A stretch of DNA of 64,000 nucleotides from Lentimicrobiaceae bacterium (GCA_023227965.1 JALOCA010000003.1:62001-126000), one strand, 5' to 3'; counted from the stretch's first letter, positions 18,074 through 26,693 are shown. Numbers and translations: made by a program. The notes: a model not told the origin generated them from the sequence alone.

Positions 18074-18707
18074 TAAATTTTTGATTACTATCTGTTTGCT
18101 TACAATTGTAAGTTTTTGCAATGCGCAACCTGTCGGATTCAAAGCTTTGCAAAATGCATCCGAAGTAAAAGCAAGCATTGAAAAAACTGTTTCTGCTGTT
18201 TCCTCTATTGAAAGCGATTTTATACAAAACCAGTATATGACAGCCCTTGCCGAACAAATGACCATGAAAGGACATTTTTGGTTTAAAAAGGAAAACAAGT
18301 TACGCTGGCAATACACGCAGCCCATGCAATACCAAATTATTATGAATGGTTCCAAAATGTGGATGAAAGACGAACAAAGAGTAAATGAATTCAATATCAG
18401 TTCAAACCGCATGTTTGGCGAAATCAATGATATAATGACTTCATGTTTGCAGGGAAGCATTTTTAAAAAAACTGACAAATTTAAAATCAGCTTTTACGAA
18501 AACTCTAAACAATTTATGGTGTTACTGGTTCCTCTGAAAAAAGATATGAAAGGCTTTTTAAAGAATATTGAACTGTATATCAATAAAAAAGATTATTCGG
18601 TAGAAAAATTGAAAATGGTAGAACCTTCGGGCGATTATACCTCCATCGCTTTTCAAAACAAAAAAACCAATCATGAAATTCCGGATAGCAGGTTTCGCCC
18701 TGATTAG
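18063..18707 (+). CDS. LolA-like periplasmic lipid/lipoprotein carrier
   Basis: This 214-aa exported protein has a signal peptide (residues 1-21, ending CNAQ) and a LolA-type half-barrel: an early SIESDFIQNQYM segment, MKGHFWFKKENKLRWQY and the strand-rich remainder. LolA-like proteins are recurrent members of aryl-polyene and flexirubin clusters, where they are thought to shuttle the lipid-like product across the periplasm rather than ordinary lipoproteins. The start overlaps the deacetylase by 11 bp, and its end overlaps the lipoprotein gene by 35 bp. Confidence 0.82.
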   Translation: MRNNKFLITICLLTIVSFCNAQPVGFKALQNASEVKASIEKTVSAVSSIESDFIQNQYMTALAEQMTMKGHFWFKKENKLRWQYTQPMQYQIIMNGSKMWMKDEQRVNEFNISSNRMFGEINDIMTSCLQGSIFKKTDKFKISFYENSKQFMVLLVPLKKDMKGFLKNIELYINKKDYSVEKLKMVEPSGDYTSIAFQNKKTNHEIPDSRFRPD

Positions 18708-19299
18708 CATATTCCTGATAACATCCTGTATTCCGGCAGCGTATCGTCATCTTAGCAGGGAGACCATACCGAAAACCCAGCGGACAGAATTTCCGGTGAT
18801 TTTTCCAGACACATTCACCAAGGCAGTTTACCGTACCTCCTTGTCTTTTTTCGGAAATAGCCTGAGTGGTATTTCATTTATCAAGAAAATGCCCGACAGT
18901 AGCTATCGTGTGGTTTTTACTAACGAAATGGGTATAAAATTTTTTGATTTGGCTTTTTGTGGAAAAAATTTCAAGGTTATGTATTGTATGCCCAAACTCA
19001 ATCGTAAAATTGTAATCAAACTGCTACGCAACGATTTGCAAATGCTTTTCACCGACAAATTTGAAGGCGAAAAAGCTGAAAAATATGCTGATAGCGTTTA
19101 CAGATTCCGTTATAAAAGCAATAAAAATTATTATCATCTAATCGGAGATGAACACCAGCCTACAAAAATTATTTTTGCACGAAATGCTAAAGTGAAGGTG
19201 AAAACTACAATTTTGTATCATGACAATTTCCCCGAAATGTTTATATTTGAACACCAGCAAATGAAAATTTCAATAAAATTTCAAAAAATGGAATTATAA
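18673..19299 (+). CDS. Cluster-associated lipoprotein of unknown function
   Basis: This 208-aa protein has a lipoprotein signal peptide (MKFRIAGFALISIFLITSC, lipobox Cys about residue 19). The mature part is basic and beta-rich with no motif I recognise. It starts inside the 3' end of the LolA-like gene (35-bp overlap in another frame), which implies translational coupling. Small lipoproteins beside LolA-like genes occur in aryl-polyene clusters, so an outer-membrane acceptor for the product is a reasonable inference. Confidence 0.75.
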   Translation: MKFRIAGFALISIFLITSCIPAAYRHLSRETIPKTQRTEFPVIFPDTFTKAVYRTSLSFFGNSLSGISFIKKMPDSSYRVVFTNEMGIKFFDLAFCGKNFKVMYCMPKLNRKIVIKLLRNDLQMLFTDKFEGEKAEKYADSVYRFRYKSNKNYYHLIGDEHQPTKIIFARNAKVKVKTTILYHDNFPEMFIFEHQQMKISIKFQKMEL

Positions 19300-19308
19300 T
19301 TTTTGCCT

Positions 19309-19701
19309 ATGCTTTTGAATTCTTTTTTTACCATTGCCGAAACGATAAGCAACAATACCCACCCGGATTCATTTTCGGTTTTTGCTACTCTAAATCCTTC
19401 ACATCCTGTTTTTAAGGGACATTTCCCTGGAAACCCTGTCGTCCCGGGAGTTTGTCTTATCGAAATGGCAAAAGAAATTTTTGCCCAAACAATGGGTCAA
19501 AACCTTGTTTTACAACAAGCAGCTAATATTAAATTTCTCGCGGTGGTAAATCCTGAAGTACATCCTTTTCTTAAATTCAATTTGAACTTTACCAGGGAAA
19601 TTAATGGATTTAAAGTGAAATGTCAGATATACTGGAACGAAACCGTTTGCCTGAAACTTGACGGTTCGGTTGGCAATTTTCAGAAGTCAGAAAATCTATA
19701 A
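19309..19701 (+). CDS. Hotdog-fold 3-hydroxyacyl-ACP dehydratase (FabZ-like)
   Basis: This 130-aa single-hotdog protein carries the dehydratase signature HPVFKGHFPGNPVVPGVCLIE with catalytic His38 and acidic partner Glu52. It should dehydrate 3-hydroxyacyl-ACP to the enoyl form, and without reduction this gives conjugated double bonds. The ATG at 19309 is used rather than the TTG at 19303. It is the last gene of the operon and is followed by a weak intrinsic terminator. No ketoreductase, needed to supply its substrate, is found in the window. Confidence 0.85.
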   Translation: MLLNSFFTIAETISNNTHPDSFSVFATLNPSHPVFKGHFPGNPVVPGVCLIEMAKEIFAQTMGQNLVLQQAANIKFLAVVNPEVHPFLKFNLNFTREINGFKVKCQIYWNETVCLKLDGSVGNFQKSENL

Positions 19702-19752
19702 AACGATATAATGTAATAGAACATTTACAAAATGATTACATATTATAAAAAT

Positions 19753-19783
19753 ATAGTATTGTTTGTTTTACTATTATTTTTTT
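19753..19783 (+). terminator. Weak intrinsic terminator after the ketosynthase operon
   Basis: ATAGTA (19753-19758) can pair with TACTAT (19769-19774), followed by TATTTTTTT. The stem is short and AT-only, but the T-run and its position 50 bp after the last cluster gene support a terminator. Confidence 0.45.
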
Positions 19784-19843
19784 CATCTTGAATTTTGCTC
19801 GAAATCCTGTCAAGCTATTTTAGGACTAAACAGATCATATTTT

Positions 19844-22654
19844 TTAATGTGCATCCAGCCAATTGTTACCCGTGTTGATGTCAACAACCACAGGCACTTT
19901 AAGAGGAATGGCATTTTGCATTTTTTCGACAACAATAAGTTTAACTTTTTCCAGTTCGTTTTTGTGAACATCAAAAACAAGTTCATCATGTACCTGCAAC
20001 AGCATACGGGATTGAAATTGTAACTTGGCAAATTCATTATGGATGTCTATCATTGCTATTTTTATCATATCTGCCGAAGAACCCTGTATGGGAGCATTGA
20101 TGGCATTTCGTTCGGCAAAACCACGGATATTGGCATTGGAAGAATTGATGTCGCGCAGGTAACGTCGTCTTTTCATCAGCGTTTCCACGTAACCATGCTT
20201 ACGGGCAAAGGCGATGGTATCGTTCATATAAGCTTTCACTCCTGGGTATTTGATAAAATATTGGTTAATAATGTCTGCGGCTTCGCTTCGGGCTATGCCC
20301 AGTTGTTCGGCAAGGCCGAAAGAAGATATTCCGTAAACAATACCAAAGTTTATGGCTTTTGCATTGCGCCGCATATCCCTGTCCACCGCCTCGATGGGTA
20401 TCCCGAAAACCCTTGCGGCTGTAGCCGAATGAATATCAAAACCCCGGCGAAAGTCTTCCTGCATATTTCCGTCACCGCTGATAGAAGCAATTATCCGAAG
20501 TTCTATCTGTGAATAATCTGCCGACAATAAAATATAATTTCCAGTTCGGGGGATAAATGCTTTTCGTATTTCCCTTCCCTTGGCAGTACGAACGGGGATG
20601 TTTTGCAAATTAGGATTATTGGAACTCAACCTTCCGGTAGTCGTAACCGCTTGGTTAAAACTGGTATGAATTCTTCCGGTTCGTGGATTTACCATTGTCG
20701 GCAGGGCGTCAACATAGGTTGATTTTAACTTTACCAATTCGCGGTAATCAAGAATTTTATCAATAATCGGGTGTTTGTGGGCAAGTTTCACTAAAACGTC
20801 CTCGCCGGTAGCATATTGTTTGGTTTTGGTAAGCCGAGGCTTTCCGGCAATTTGTAGTTTTTCGTATAGCACTTCTCCCAATTGTTTGGGTGAATTAATG
20901 TTGAAATTAATACCAGCTAATTGTTTGATTTCGCTTTCCACGGTGTTAATTTCAGAAAACAGTTGACGGGAATAATCGGCAAGAAAAGCCACATCCAGTT
21001 TCACGCCTTCGGCTTCCATAGACGAAAGCACCGGGATAAGGGGATTTTCAATGTTGTTGAATAAAGGAAGTGTTCCTGTTTCTACAAGCAGGGGTTCAAA
21101 TACTTGACGAAGCTGCAGGGTAACGTCGGCATCTTCGGCTGCATATTCCTTGATGGTTTCCAGGTCTATCGTGCGCATGCTCAGTTGGTTTTTTCCTTTT
21201 TTACCAATAAGGTTTTCGATGGGAACAGGAGAATAGTTCAGATACGTTTCGGCAAGTACATCCATATTGTGCCGCATGTCGGGGTGCAACAGATAATGGG
21301 CTAACAGGGTATCAAAAAAATTCCCTTTTACTTCCACATGGTACCAGCGAAGCATAGAGATATCGAATTTAAGATTTTGCCCGGTTTTTTCAATAGCCGG
21401 ATTTTCGAACAAAGTTTTGAACTCATGGACAATTTTGAGGCAATCGTTGTAGTTATCGGGTAAAGGAACATACCAAGCCTGATGTGGAGCCACAGCAAAC
21501 GACATTCCCACCAACTCAGCCATATGGGCATCCGTTCCGGTAGTTTCGGTGTCGAAACAAAACATTTTCTGTTGCTGGAGAAAAGCAATAAGTTCAGTGC
21601 GTTTGCCGAAAGTATCGGCTAAGCGGTAATCATGGGGTGTGTTTGCAATGGAAGGATTGGTGCCAGGAAAAAGTTCCGGGCTTTCCTGTACGTTGCTGAA
21701 TAAATCTGCTGCCTGGCTTAGGGCAGTAGTAGATGCAGGTTTAATCGTTTCCGTAGCCGGAATAAGGGAAAGGTCGGCAAAAACCCGTTTGGTGAAAGCG
21801 CGAAATTCCAGCGTTTCGAGTAGGGCTTTTAGCCGGGTGGCATCGGGTTGTGTATATTCCAATTGCCTTTCGTTAAATGCAATGGGTACATCAAGAATAA
21901 TGGTAGCCAACTGTTTGGAAAATACTGCCTGATCGGCATGTGCAAGTACTTTTTCACGAACACGTTCGTTTTTTATTTCTGCGGCATGCAATATAATATT
22001 CTCCACATTGTCAAATTCATCCAATAGTTTTTTTGTTGCCACGGGTCCTATGCCGGGTATTCCGGGTATATTATCGGAAGCATCACCAGCAAGACCCAAA
22101 AAATCTTTTACCTGGTCGGTACGTTGAATCCCAAATTTTTCGCATATATCATTTACACCTAAAACAGAAGGCTTTTCACCCATTTTACCAGGTTTATACA
22201 TCAGGATATTTTCTGTAACCAACTGACCAAAATCTTTGTCGGGAGTCATCATAAATACAGTAAATCCTTCTTTCTCTGCTTTTTTGGCAAGGGTTCCGAT
22301 AACATCGTCCGCTTCATATCCGTCCACAAACATTACCGGGATGTTAAAGGCTTCAATAAGCTGTTTTATCCAGGGAATAGACTGGGCAAGGTCATCGGGC
22401 ATAGCCTGGCGGTTTGCTTTGTATTCCAGAAAATCTGCATGACGAACGGTGGGAGCCTGTGTGTCGAAGGCTACGCCTATGTGGGTTGGTCTTTCATTTT
22501 TCAGCAAATCATAAAGCGTATTGGCAAAACCAAGGATGGCAGAGGTGTTCTGCCCTTTGGAGTTTACCCGCGGGTTTTTGTTAAGTGCATAAAAAGCTCT
22601 GTAAATAAGAGCCATTGCGTCGAGCAGGAAAAGTTTTTTGTCGGAAGAAGGCAT
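19844..22654 (-). CDS. polA: DNA polymerase I
   Basis: This 936-aa repair and Okazaki-fragment polymerase has three domains. The 5'-3' exonuclease covers about 1-290 (YEADDVIGTLA, GLAGDASDNIPGIPGIGPVA). The 3'-5' proofreading domain covers about 350-530 with FDTETTGTD, LKFDISML and the YAAEDAD motif intact. The polymerase domain has motif A SADYSQIELRI, motif B RRNAKAINFGIVYG and motif C QVHDELVFDV. Length is typical. The start ATG at 22654 lies 36 bp from the inverted repeat of the divergent promoter region. It is convergent with the ketosynthase operon. Confidence 0.97.
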   Translation of the reverse strand: MPSSDKKLFLLDAMALIYRAFYALNKNPRVNSKGQNTSAILGFANTLYDLLKNERPTHIGVAFDTQAPTVRHADFLEYKANRQAMPDDLAQSIPWIKQLIEAFNIPVMFVDGYEADDVIGTLAKKAEKEGFTVFMMTPDKDFGQLVTENILMYKPGKMGEKPSVLGVNDICEKFGIQRTDQVKDFLGLAGDASDNIPGIPGIGPVATKKLLDEFDNVENIILHAAEIKNERVREKVLAHADQAVFSKQLATIILDVPIAFNERQLEYTQPDATRLKALLETLEFRAFTKRVFADLSLIPATETIKPASTTALSQAADLFSNVQESPELFPGTNPSIANTPHDYRLADTFGKRTELIAFLQQQKMFCFDTETTGTDAHMAELVGMSFAVAPHQAWYVPLPDNYNDCLKIVHEFKTLFENPAIEKTGQNLKFDISMLRWYHVEVKGNFFDTLLAHYLLHPDMRHNMDVLAETYLNYSPVPIENLIGKKGKNQLSMRTIDLETIKEYAAEDADVTLQLRQVFEPLLVETGTLPLFNNIENPLIPVLSSMEAEGVKLDVAFLADYSRQLFSEINTVESEIKQLAGINFNINSPKQLGEVLYEKLQIAGKPRLTKTKQYATGEDVLVKLAHKHPIIDKILDYRELVKLKSTYVDALPTMVNPRTGRIHTSFNQAVTTTGRLSSNNPNLQNIPVRTAKGREIRKAFIPRTGNYILLSADYSQIELRIIASISGDGNMQEDFRRGFDIHSATAARVFGIPIEAVDRDMRRNAKAINFGIVYGISSFGLAEQLGIARSEAADIINQYFIKYPGVKAYMNDTIAFARKHGYVETLMKRRRYLRDINSSNANIRGFAERNAINAPIQGSSADMIKIAMIDIHNEFAKLQFQSRMLLQVHDELVFDVHKNELEKVKLIVVEKMQNAIPLKVPVVVDINTGNNWLDAH

Positions 22655-22690
22655 ATAAATAATTACGGGTGAATGAAAAGGAAAACAATA

Positions 22691-22720
22691 TATATTTGCG
22701 TACGCAGAAATGCAAATATA
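22691..22720. promoter_or_regulatory. Face-to-face -7 elements forming a 9-bp inverted repeat
   Basis: TATATTTGC at 22691-22699 and GCAAATATA at 22712-22720 are perfect inverted copies separated by 12 bp, between divergent polA and the CotH/T9SS gene. Each copy is a consensus TAnnTTTG box, one per strand, so the repeat may be two overlapping promoters, an operator, or both. No clear -33 box was found on either side. Confidence 0.45.
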
Positions 22721-22785
22721 CTTTGAATAGAAATACCCTGAAGGAAATTAACCGGAATAAAATGTAGTTTAAAATTTTCTGATGA

Positions 22786-24867
22786 ATGAAGAGATTGTTA
22801 CTTGGATTACTGCTTGTCGTTTTTGTATTTATAAGTTCGTTTTCACAAACATTTAGTGGCTTAGGAGGGCTTATTCCCGATGATGGCAGCAGTGTTTCTT
22901 TCCCAATAGAAGTACAGGGATTAAATCCATCCTCTTTAGATACCGTTTTTGGGGTGGAATCAGTAAAAATTAATATTTTACATACATATGATGCTGATTT
23001 GGAAATAGCATTGATTTCTCCCGATGGTACACAGGTGATGCTGAGTTATGCCAATGGAGGCGATGGCGATAATTATTGGAACACAATCTTTACCGATTTT
23101 GCTGAAACTTCCATTCTTAATGGAACACCTCCTTATTCAGGCAGCTTTCGTCCCCAGGAATTACTTGGAAATATGAATAGCGGACAAAATGGTAATGGAA
23201 CCTGGCAACTGTATATTTACGATATGTATAGCGGAGATGCAGGGTCGCTACTTGACTGGAATTTAACTTTCAGTAACCATCCTTGCTTGCCGTTTAACTT
23301 CACCTCATCCAATCTTCCCATTGTGGTAATAAATACCAATGGACAGGTTATTCCGGATGATCCGAAAATACAGGTGGGCTTTGGCATCATTGATAATGGT
23401 TCAGGAAATCGTAATTATGTTACCGATCCGTTTACCTATTCCGGCTTTGCAGGCATTGAGTTGCGTGGTTCCAGTTCGCAAACTTTTCCTAAGAAAAGTT
23501 ATGGTTTTGAAACATGGGATTCTACAGGAAATGAAATGGATACTACCCTGCTGGGAATGCCTTCCGAATCGGATTGGATACTCAATGCCAATTATACCGA
23601 TAAAACCCTCTGCCGGAATGCTTTTGCTTACCAGGCGTGGCAGGATATGGGGCATTATGCCACACGCTATCATTTTTGTGAATTGATCATTAATAATGAA
23701 TATCAAGGTATTTATATCCTTTCCGAAAAAATTAAACGTGATCCTAACCGGGTGGGTATAGCCAAATTAAAATCAGACCAAAATTCCGGAGATCAGCTTA
23801 CCGGTGGATATATCTTTAAGATAGATAAAATTACCGGTAGTGGCGGAGATGGGTGGACATCCAATTTTTTACCGCCAAATCATTCCGCCGGACAAACCAT
23901 TTATTTTCAATATGAATATCCTAAAGCAGAAGATATTACAGAACAGCAGAAACAATATATTCAGGCATATGTAGATACATTTGAAACGGTTTTAGCTTCT
24001 CCAAGCTTTGCCGACACAGCCATAGGTTTTCGCAAATATGCCGTGGAAGAAACCTTCATTGATTATTTTATCGTAAACGAAATCAGTAAAAATGTGGATG
24101 GTTACCGTTTGAGTACTTTTTTACAGAAAGAACGCGACAGCCATGGTGGTAAATTAAGGATGGGACCAGTGTGGGATTACGATATTGCCTGGCATAATGC
24201 CAATTATTGTGATGGCGATACCTATACCGGATGGGCATACCAGTTCCCCTGTACGGATGATCCCTGGCAGATGCCGTTTTGGTGGAACCGTTTGCTCGAA
24301 GATACTTTGTTTGTCAATAATCTGAAGTGCCGTTGGGAATATTTGCGGGGTACAAGTTTAAACAACAACAATATTCATTTGTATATTGATTCTATTGCCA
24401 ATCTACTGAACGAATCCCAGCAAAGAAATTTTGAAGTATGGCCCATTCTGGGAGTTTATGTTTGGCCCAACCCTGAACCGATACCTCAGACCTATGCCGA
24501 CGAAATTCAATCGTTAAAGGATTGGGTTGATCTGCGGCTAAATTGGCTTGATAATGAAATGCCGGGAATCTGTACATCAACATTTGTGGCTGATCTGCCT
24601 GAAAAATCAAAAGAGATAATAATTTATCCCAATCCTGTTTCGGATGTTTTGAATATGGAATTTAAAACCAGTAAAAATACAAGTTGTACCATCTGGCTAA
24701 CCAATGCCGTGGGCAATTCCGTGTTTCCGGCATCTGACCTGAAATTGCCGGCAGGCAATCAGAAAATGCAATTGAACCTGGCCGGCGTAAGCCCGGGTAT
24801 CTATTTTTTAAAAATCCAATTGGATGAATTTCAGTATGTAAAGAAGGTGATTGTAAGCAGCAGGTAG
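22786..24867 (+). CDS. Secreted CotH-domain protein with P/Homo B domain and T9SS sorting signal
   Basis: This 693-aa exported protein has a signal peptide (about 1-20, ending FSQ). A proprotein-convertase P/Homo B-like jelly roll follows at about 40-165 (HTYDADLEIALISPDGTQ, GNGTWQLYIYDMYSGDAGSL). A CotH domain spans about 210-570 with the kinase-like hallmarks IYILSEKIKRDPNRVG and MGPVWDYDIAWHNANY. The final 80 residues are a T9SS C-terminal domain (IIIYPNPVSDVLNMEF, PGIYFLKIQ). CotH proteins are atypical kinases in spore coats and on bacterial surfaces; the substrate here is unknown. The P domain may aid folding or processing. Confidence 0.88.
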   Translation: MKRLLLGLLLVVFVFISSFSQTFSGLGGLIPDDGSSVSFPIEVQGLNPSSLDTVFGVESVKINILHTYDADLEIALISPDGTQVMLSYANGGDGDNYWNTIFTDFAETSILNGTPPYSGSFRPQELLGNMNSGQNGNGTWQLYIYDMYSGDAGSLLDWNLTFSNHPCLPFNFTSSNLPIVVINTNGQVIPDDPKIQVGFGIIDNGSGNRNYVTDPFTYSGFAGIELRGSSSQTFPKKSYGFETWDSTGNEMDTTLLGMPSESDWILNANYTDKTLCRNAFAYQAWQDMGHYATRYHFCELIINNEYQGIYILSEKIKRDPNRVGIAKLKSDQNSGDQLTGGYIFKIDKITGSGGDGWTSNFLPPNHSAGQTIYFQYEYPKAEDITEQQKQYIQAYVDTFETVLASPSFADTAIGFRKYAVEETFIDYFIVNEISKNVDGYRLSTFLQKERDSHGGKLRMGPVWDYDIAWHNANYCDGDTYTGWAYQFPCTDDPWQMPFWWNRLLEDTLFVNNLKCRWEYLRGTSLNNNNIHLYIDSIANLLNESQQRNFEVWPILGVYVWPNPEPIPQTYADEIQSLKDWVDLRLNWLDNEMPGICTSTFVADLPEKSKEIIIYPNPVSDVLNMEFKTSKNTSCTIWLTNAVGNSVFPASDLKLPAGNQKMQLNLAGVSPGIYFLKIQLDEFQYVKKVIVSSR

Positions 24868-24874
24868 TTTCTGC

Positions 24875-25255
24875 TTAGCTGGTTGCTGTTGATTTTTCGG
24901 AAGTTTTTCTGATTACCAGCAAAAAATAATCATTTTCGATAGGGCTGTAGCCATATTCGTAACAAAAATGGTAAACATGCCCGTTTTTGGTAGTATAGAT
25001 ACTGGTGAAATAGGAAAAATTAAAACCCCGGTGCAGAAGCTTATCTTTGTGTACAGTGGTTTTTTCTTCCGGATTTAATTCGGCAAGGATACGACGATTT
25101 TTCCTTAATACTTCGTTGATACGGCGAATCAGATTGTTAGATTCGCTTTTCGAACGGTTATTGTAATTGTTACGGCAAAGGTCGTTACAAAATTTTTTGT
25201 CAATTCTTCCCAACAGGGGTTCGCCACAGTCGAGGCACTTTCTATCAGTATTCAT
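24875..25255 (-). CDS. Small zinc-ribbon protein of unknown function
   Basis: This 126-aa basic protein has an N-terminal four-Cys cluster CLDCGEPLLGRIDKKFCNDLC (one C-x2-C and one C-x4-C pair) typical of a zinc ribbon, and a C-terminal part ending VIRKTSEK. It resembles short hypothetical zinc-ribbon proteins common in Bacteroidota. It diverges from ssb across a repeat-bearing promoter region, and its stop is 7 bp from the convergent CotH gene. Function is not known; nucleic-acid binding is only a guess. Confidence 0.75.
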   Translation of the reverse strand: MNTDRKCLDCGEPLLGRIDKKFCNDLCRNNYNNRSKSESNNLIRRINEVLRKNRRILAELNPEEKTTVHKDKLLHRGFNFSYFTSIYTTKNGHVYHFCYEYGYSPIENDYFLLVIRKTSEKSTATS

Positions 25256-25285
25256 GGCTATTTTTTTGTAAATGTAGCAAATAAT

Positions 25286-25315
25286 CGTTTACAACCGTTT
25301 ACAATCGTTTTTATC
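25286..25315. repeat. Three direct repeats with 10-bp period upstream of ssb
   Basis: CGTTTACAAC, CGTTTACAAT and the degenerate CGTTTTTATC follow one another without gaps in the divergent region between the zinc-ribbon gene and ssb. The 10-bp period matches one helical turn, as expected for tandem binding sites on one DNA face. The binding protein is unknown. Confidence 0.6.
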
Positions 25316-25359
25316 CGGATACAAATATTTATTATACGACTCGAAAAAAAACCCGGATA

Positions 25360-25367
25360 TAATTTTG
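25360..25367 (+). promoter_or_regulatory. Probable -7 element of the ssb promoter
   Basis: TAATTTTG matches the Bacteroidota -7 consensus TAnnTTTG and lies 57 bp before the ssb ATG. No clear TTG box is present 19-21 bp upstream, so the call is tentative. Confidence 0.4.
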
Positions 25368-25423
25368 TTTCATCAAATTTTAATTAATAACCCGCCGCTA
25401 CTGCGGCAAAAAAAAGACAAATT

Positions 25424-25762
25424 ATGAACACATTACGCAACCGCGTTCAACTGATTGGACGCTTAGGACAGGATCCTGAAGTAAAAACCCTTGAACAGGG
25501 AATGAAAGTAGCCCGCTTTTCTATCGCTACCAGTGATAGTTATAAGGGAAAAGATGGTAACAAAATTACCGAAACCCAATGGCATCACCTGGTAGTTTGG
25601 GGAAAACTGACAGAAGTTTGTGAAAAATACTTGAAAAAAGGCAAGGAAATTGCCATTGAAGGCAGGCTTACTTACCGTACATGGAACGACAAAGAAGGGA
25701 TATCGCACAATACTACTGAAATTGTGGTAAACGAACTGCTGCTGCTTAACGGAAACGACTGA
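25424..25762 (+). CDS. ssb: Single-stranded DNA-binding protein (short form)
   Basis: This OB-fold protein protects single-stranded DNA in replication and repair. It is 112 aa long with the typical N-terminus MNTLRNRVQLIGRLGQDPEVK, the WHHLVVWGKLTEVCEKYLKKGK core and EGRLTYRTWNDKEG. It ends ELLLLNGND, so the acidic Asp-Asp-x-Ile-Pro-Phe-type tail that recruits partner proteins is missing. Similar short SSBs occur in Bacteroidota alongside a full-length one. It is monocistronic: it has its own promoter region and a strong terminator. Confidence 0.93.
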   Translation: MNTLRNRVQLIGRLGQDPEVKTLEQGMKVARFSIATSDSYKGKDGNKITETQWHHLVVWGKLTEVCEKYLKKGKEIAIEGRLTYRTWNDKEGISHNTTEIVVNELLLLNGND

Positions 25763-25812
25763 TTATCCAAAACCTTGGCTTGTGTAAACACTTGCCCTTT
25801 ATTGAGTATTAG

Positions 25813-25841
25813 AAAAATCCCGGCAAAGTCCGGGATTTTTT
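25813..25841 (+). terminator. Strong intrinsic terminator after ssb
   Basis: A perfect 11-bp stem, AAAAATCCCGG with CCGGGATTTTT, encloses a 6-nt loop and continues into T residues, 50 bp after the ssb stop codon. Because the arm ends are A/T runs it could work in both directions. Confidence 0.9.
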
Positions 25842-26002
25842 ATTAAGCTGAATATGTTCGTTTCTGATGATAATCATTGTGAAAAAAAACACTGACAACA
25901 AATTGGGGTTTATTTTTCTCTAAAAATTACCAATAAAGTTACTTCTTTTCAGGACGACAGTTTTTCTATCATACAATTCCGGAAGTATTTCTCTGGTATA
26001 TT

Positions 26003-26641
26003 TTACAGGAAATACGAATTATTCTGTTTTTCGTATCCAATAGTTGTAGTTTGCCCATGTCCGGGATATACCGTGTAATCATCCGGAAGGGTAAGCAATT
26101 GTGTTTCTATACTGTTTATGAGTCGTTCAAAATTACCGGTCGGGAGGTCAGTACGACCAATACTGCCATAAAAAAGTACATCGCCTGCAATCACGAATTT
26201 TTGTTCGTGGTTAACCAAACAAATACTTCCATCTGCATGTCCCGGGGTGTATAGCACATGTAATAAGGCGTTGCCGAACGACACCGTGTCGCCATGGTTA
26301 AGAAAATGTCGGGGTGTTTGTACTTTTTCGAGCCGGATACCAAACACTGAAGCAAATTCACGAGCCGTTCCCCAGAAAGGTCTGCCTTGCGGATGTACCT
26401 CAGTTTCAATGCCGTATTTTTCAGAAACAAAAACATTCCCCAGTATGTGGTCAACATGCAGATGGGTATTCAATAACCTGACCGGTTGCAAGCGGTTACG
26501 GCTGATAAAGGTTTCAAGTTCGTTTTCTTCAACAGGGGAAGAACATCCGGGATCAATAATAGCGCATTCGCCAGTTTCGTCGGACAGTATATATGTATTT
26601 ACCGAAAAGAAGTTAAAAACAAAGGTGTGGACAGTAATCAT
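26003..26641 (-). CDS. MBL-fold metallo-hydrolase (glyoxalase II-like)
   Basis: This 212-aa metallo-beta-lactamase-fold hydrolase has metal ligands in NTHLHVDHILG (His60, His62, Asp64, His65), a further His in YTPGHADGS and the C-terminal YPGHGQTT. The short form without the glyoxalase II C-terminal helical domain fits the hydroxyacylglutathione-hydrolase-like group whose substrates are mostly unproven. It is cytoplasmic and monocistronic, with a probable promoter just upstream. Confidence 0.88.
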   Translation of the reverse strand: MITVHTFVFNFFSVNTYILSDETGECAIIDPGCSSPVEENELETFISRNRLQPVRLLNTHLHVDHILGNVFVSEKYGIETEVHPQGRPFWGTAREFASVFGIRLEKVQTPRHFLNHGDTVSFGNALLHVLYTPGHADGSICLVNHEQKFVIAGDVLFYGSIGRTDLPTGNFERLINSIETQLLTLPDDYTVYPGHGQTTTIGYEKQNNSYFL

Positions 26642-26661
26642 GTGTTAGAAAAATAGGGCAA

Positions 26662-26693
26662 CAAAGGTACAAATGAAAACTATACACCCGAAA
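26662..26693 (-). promoter_or_regulatory. Promoter of the MBL hydrolase gene
   Basis: On the minus strand TTTC (26693-26690) is followed after 20 bp by TACCTTTG (26669-26662), one mismatch from the Bacteroidota consensus. The start codon lies 20 bp downstream. Confidence 0.5.
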
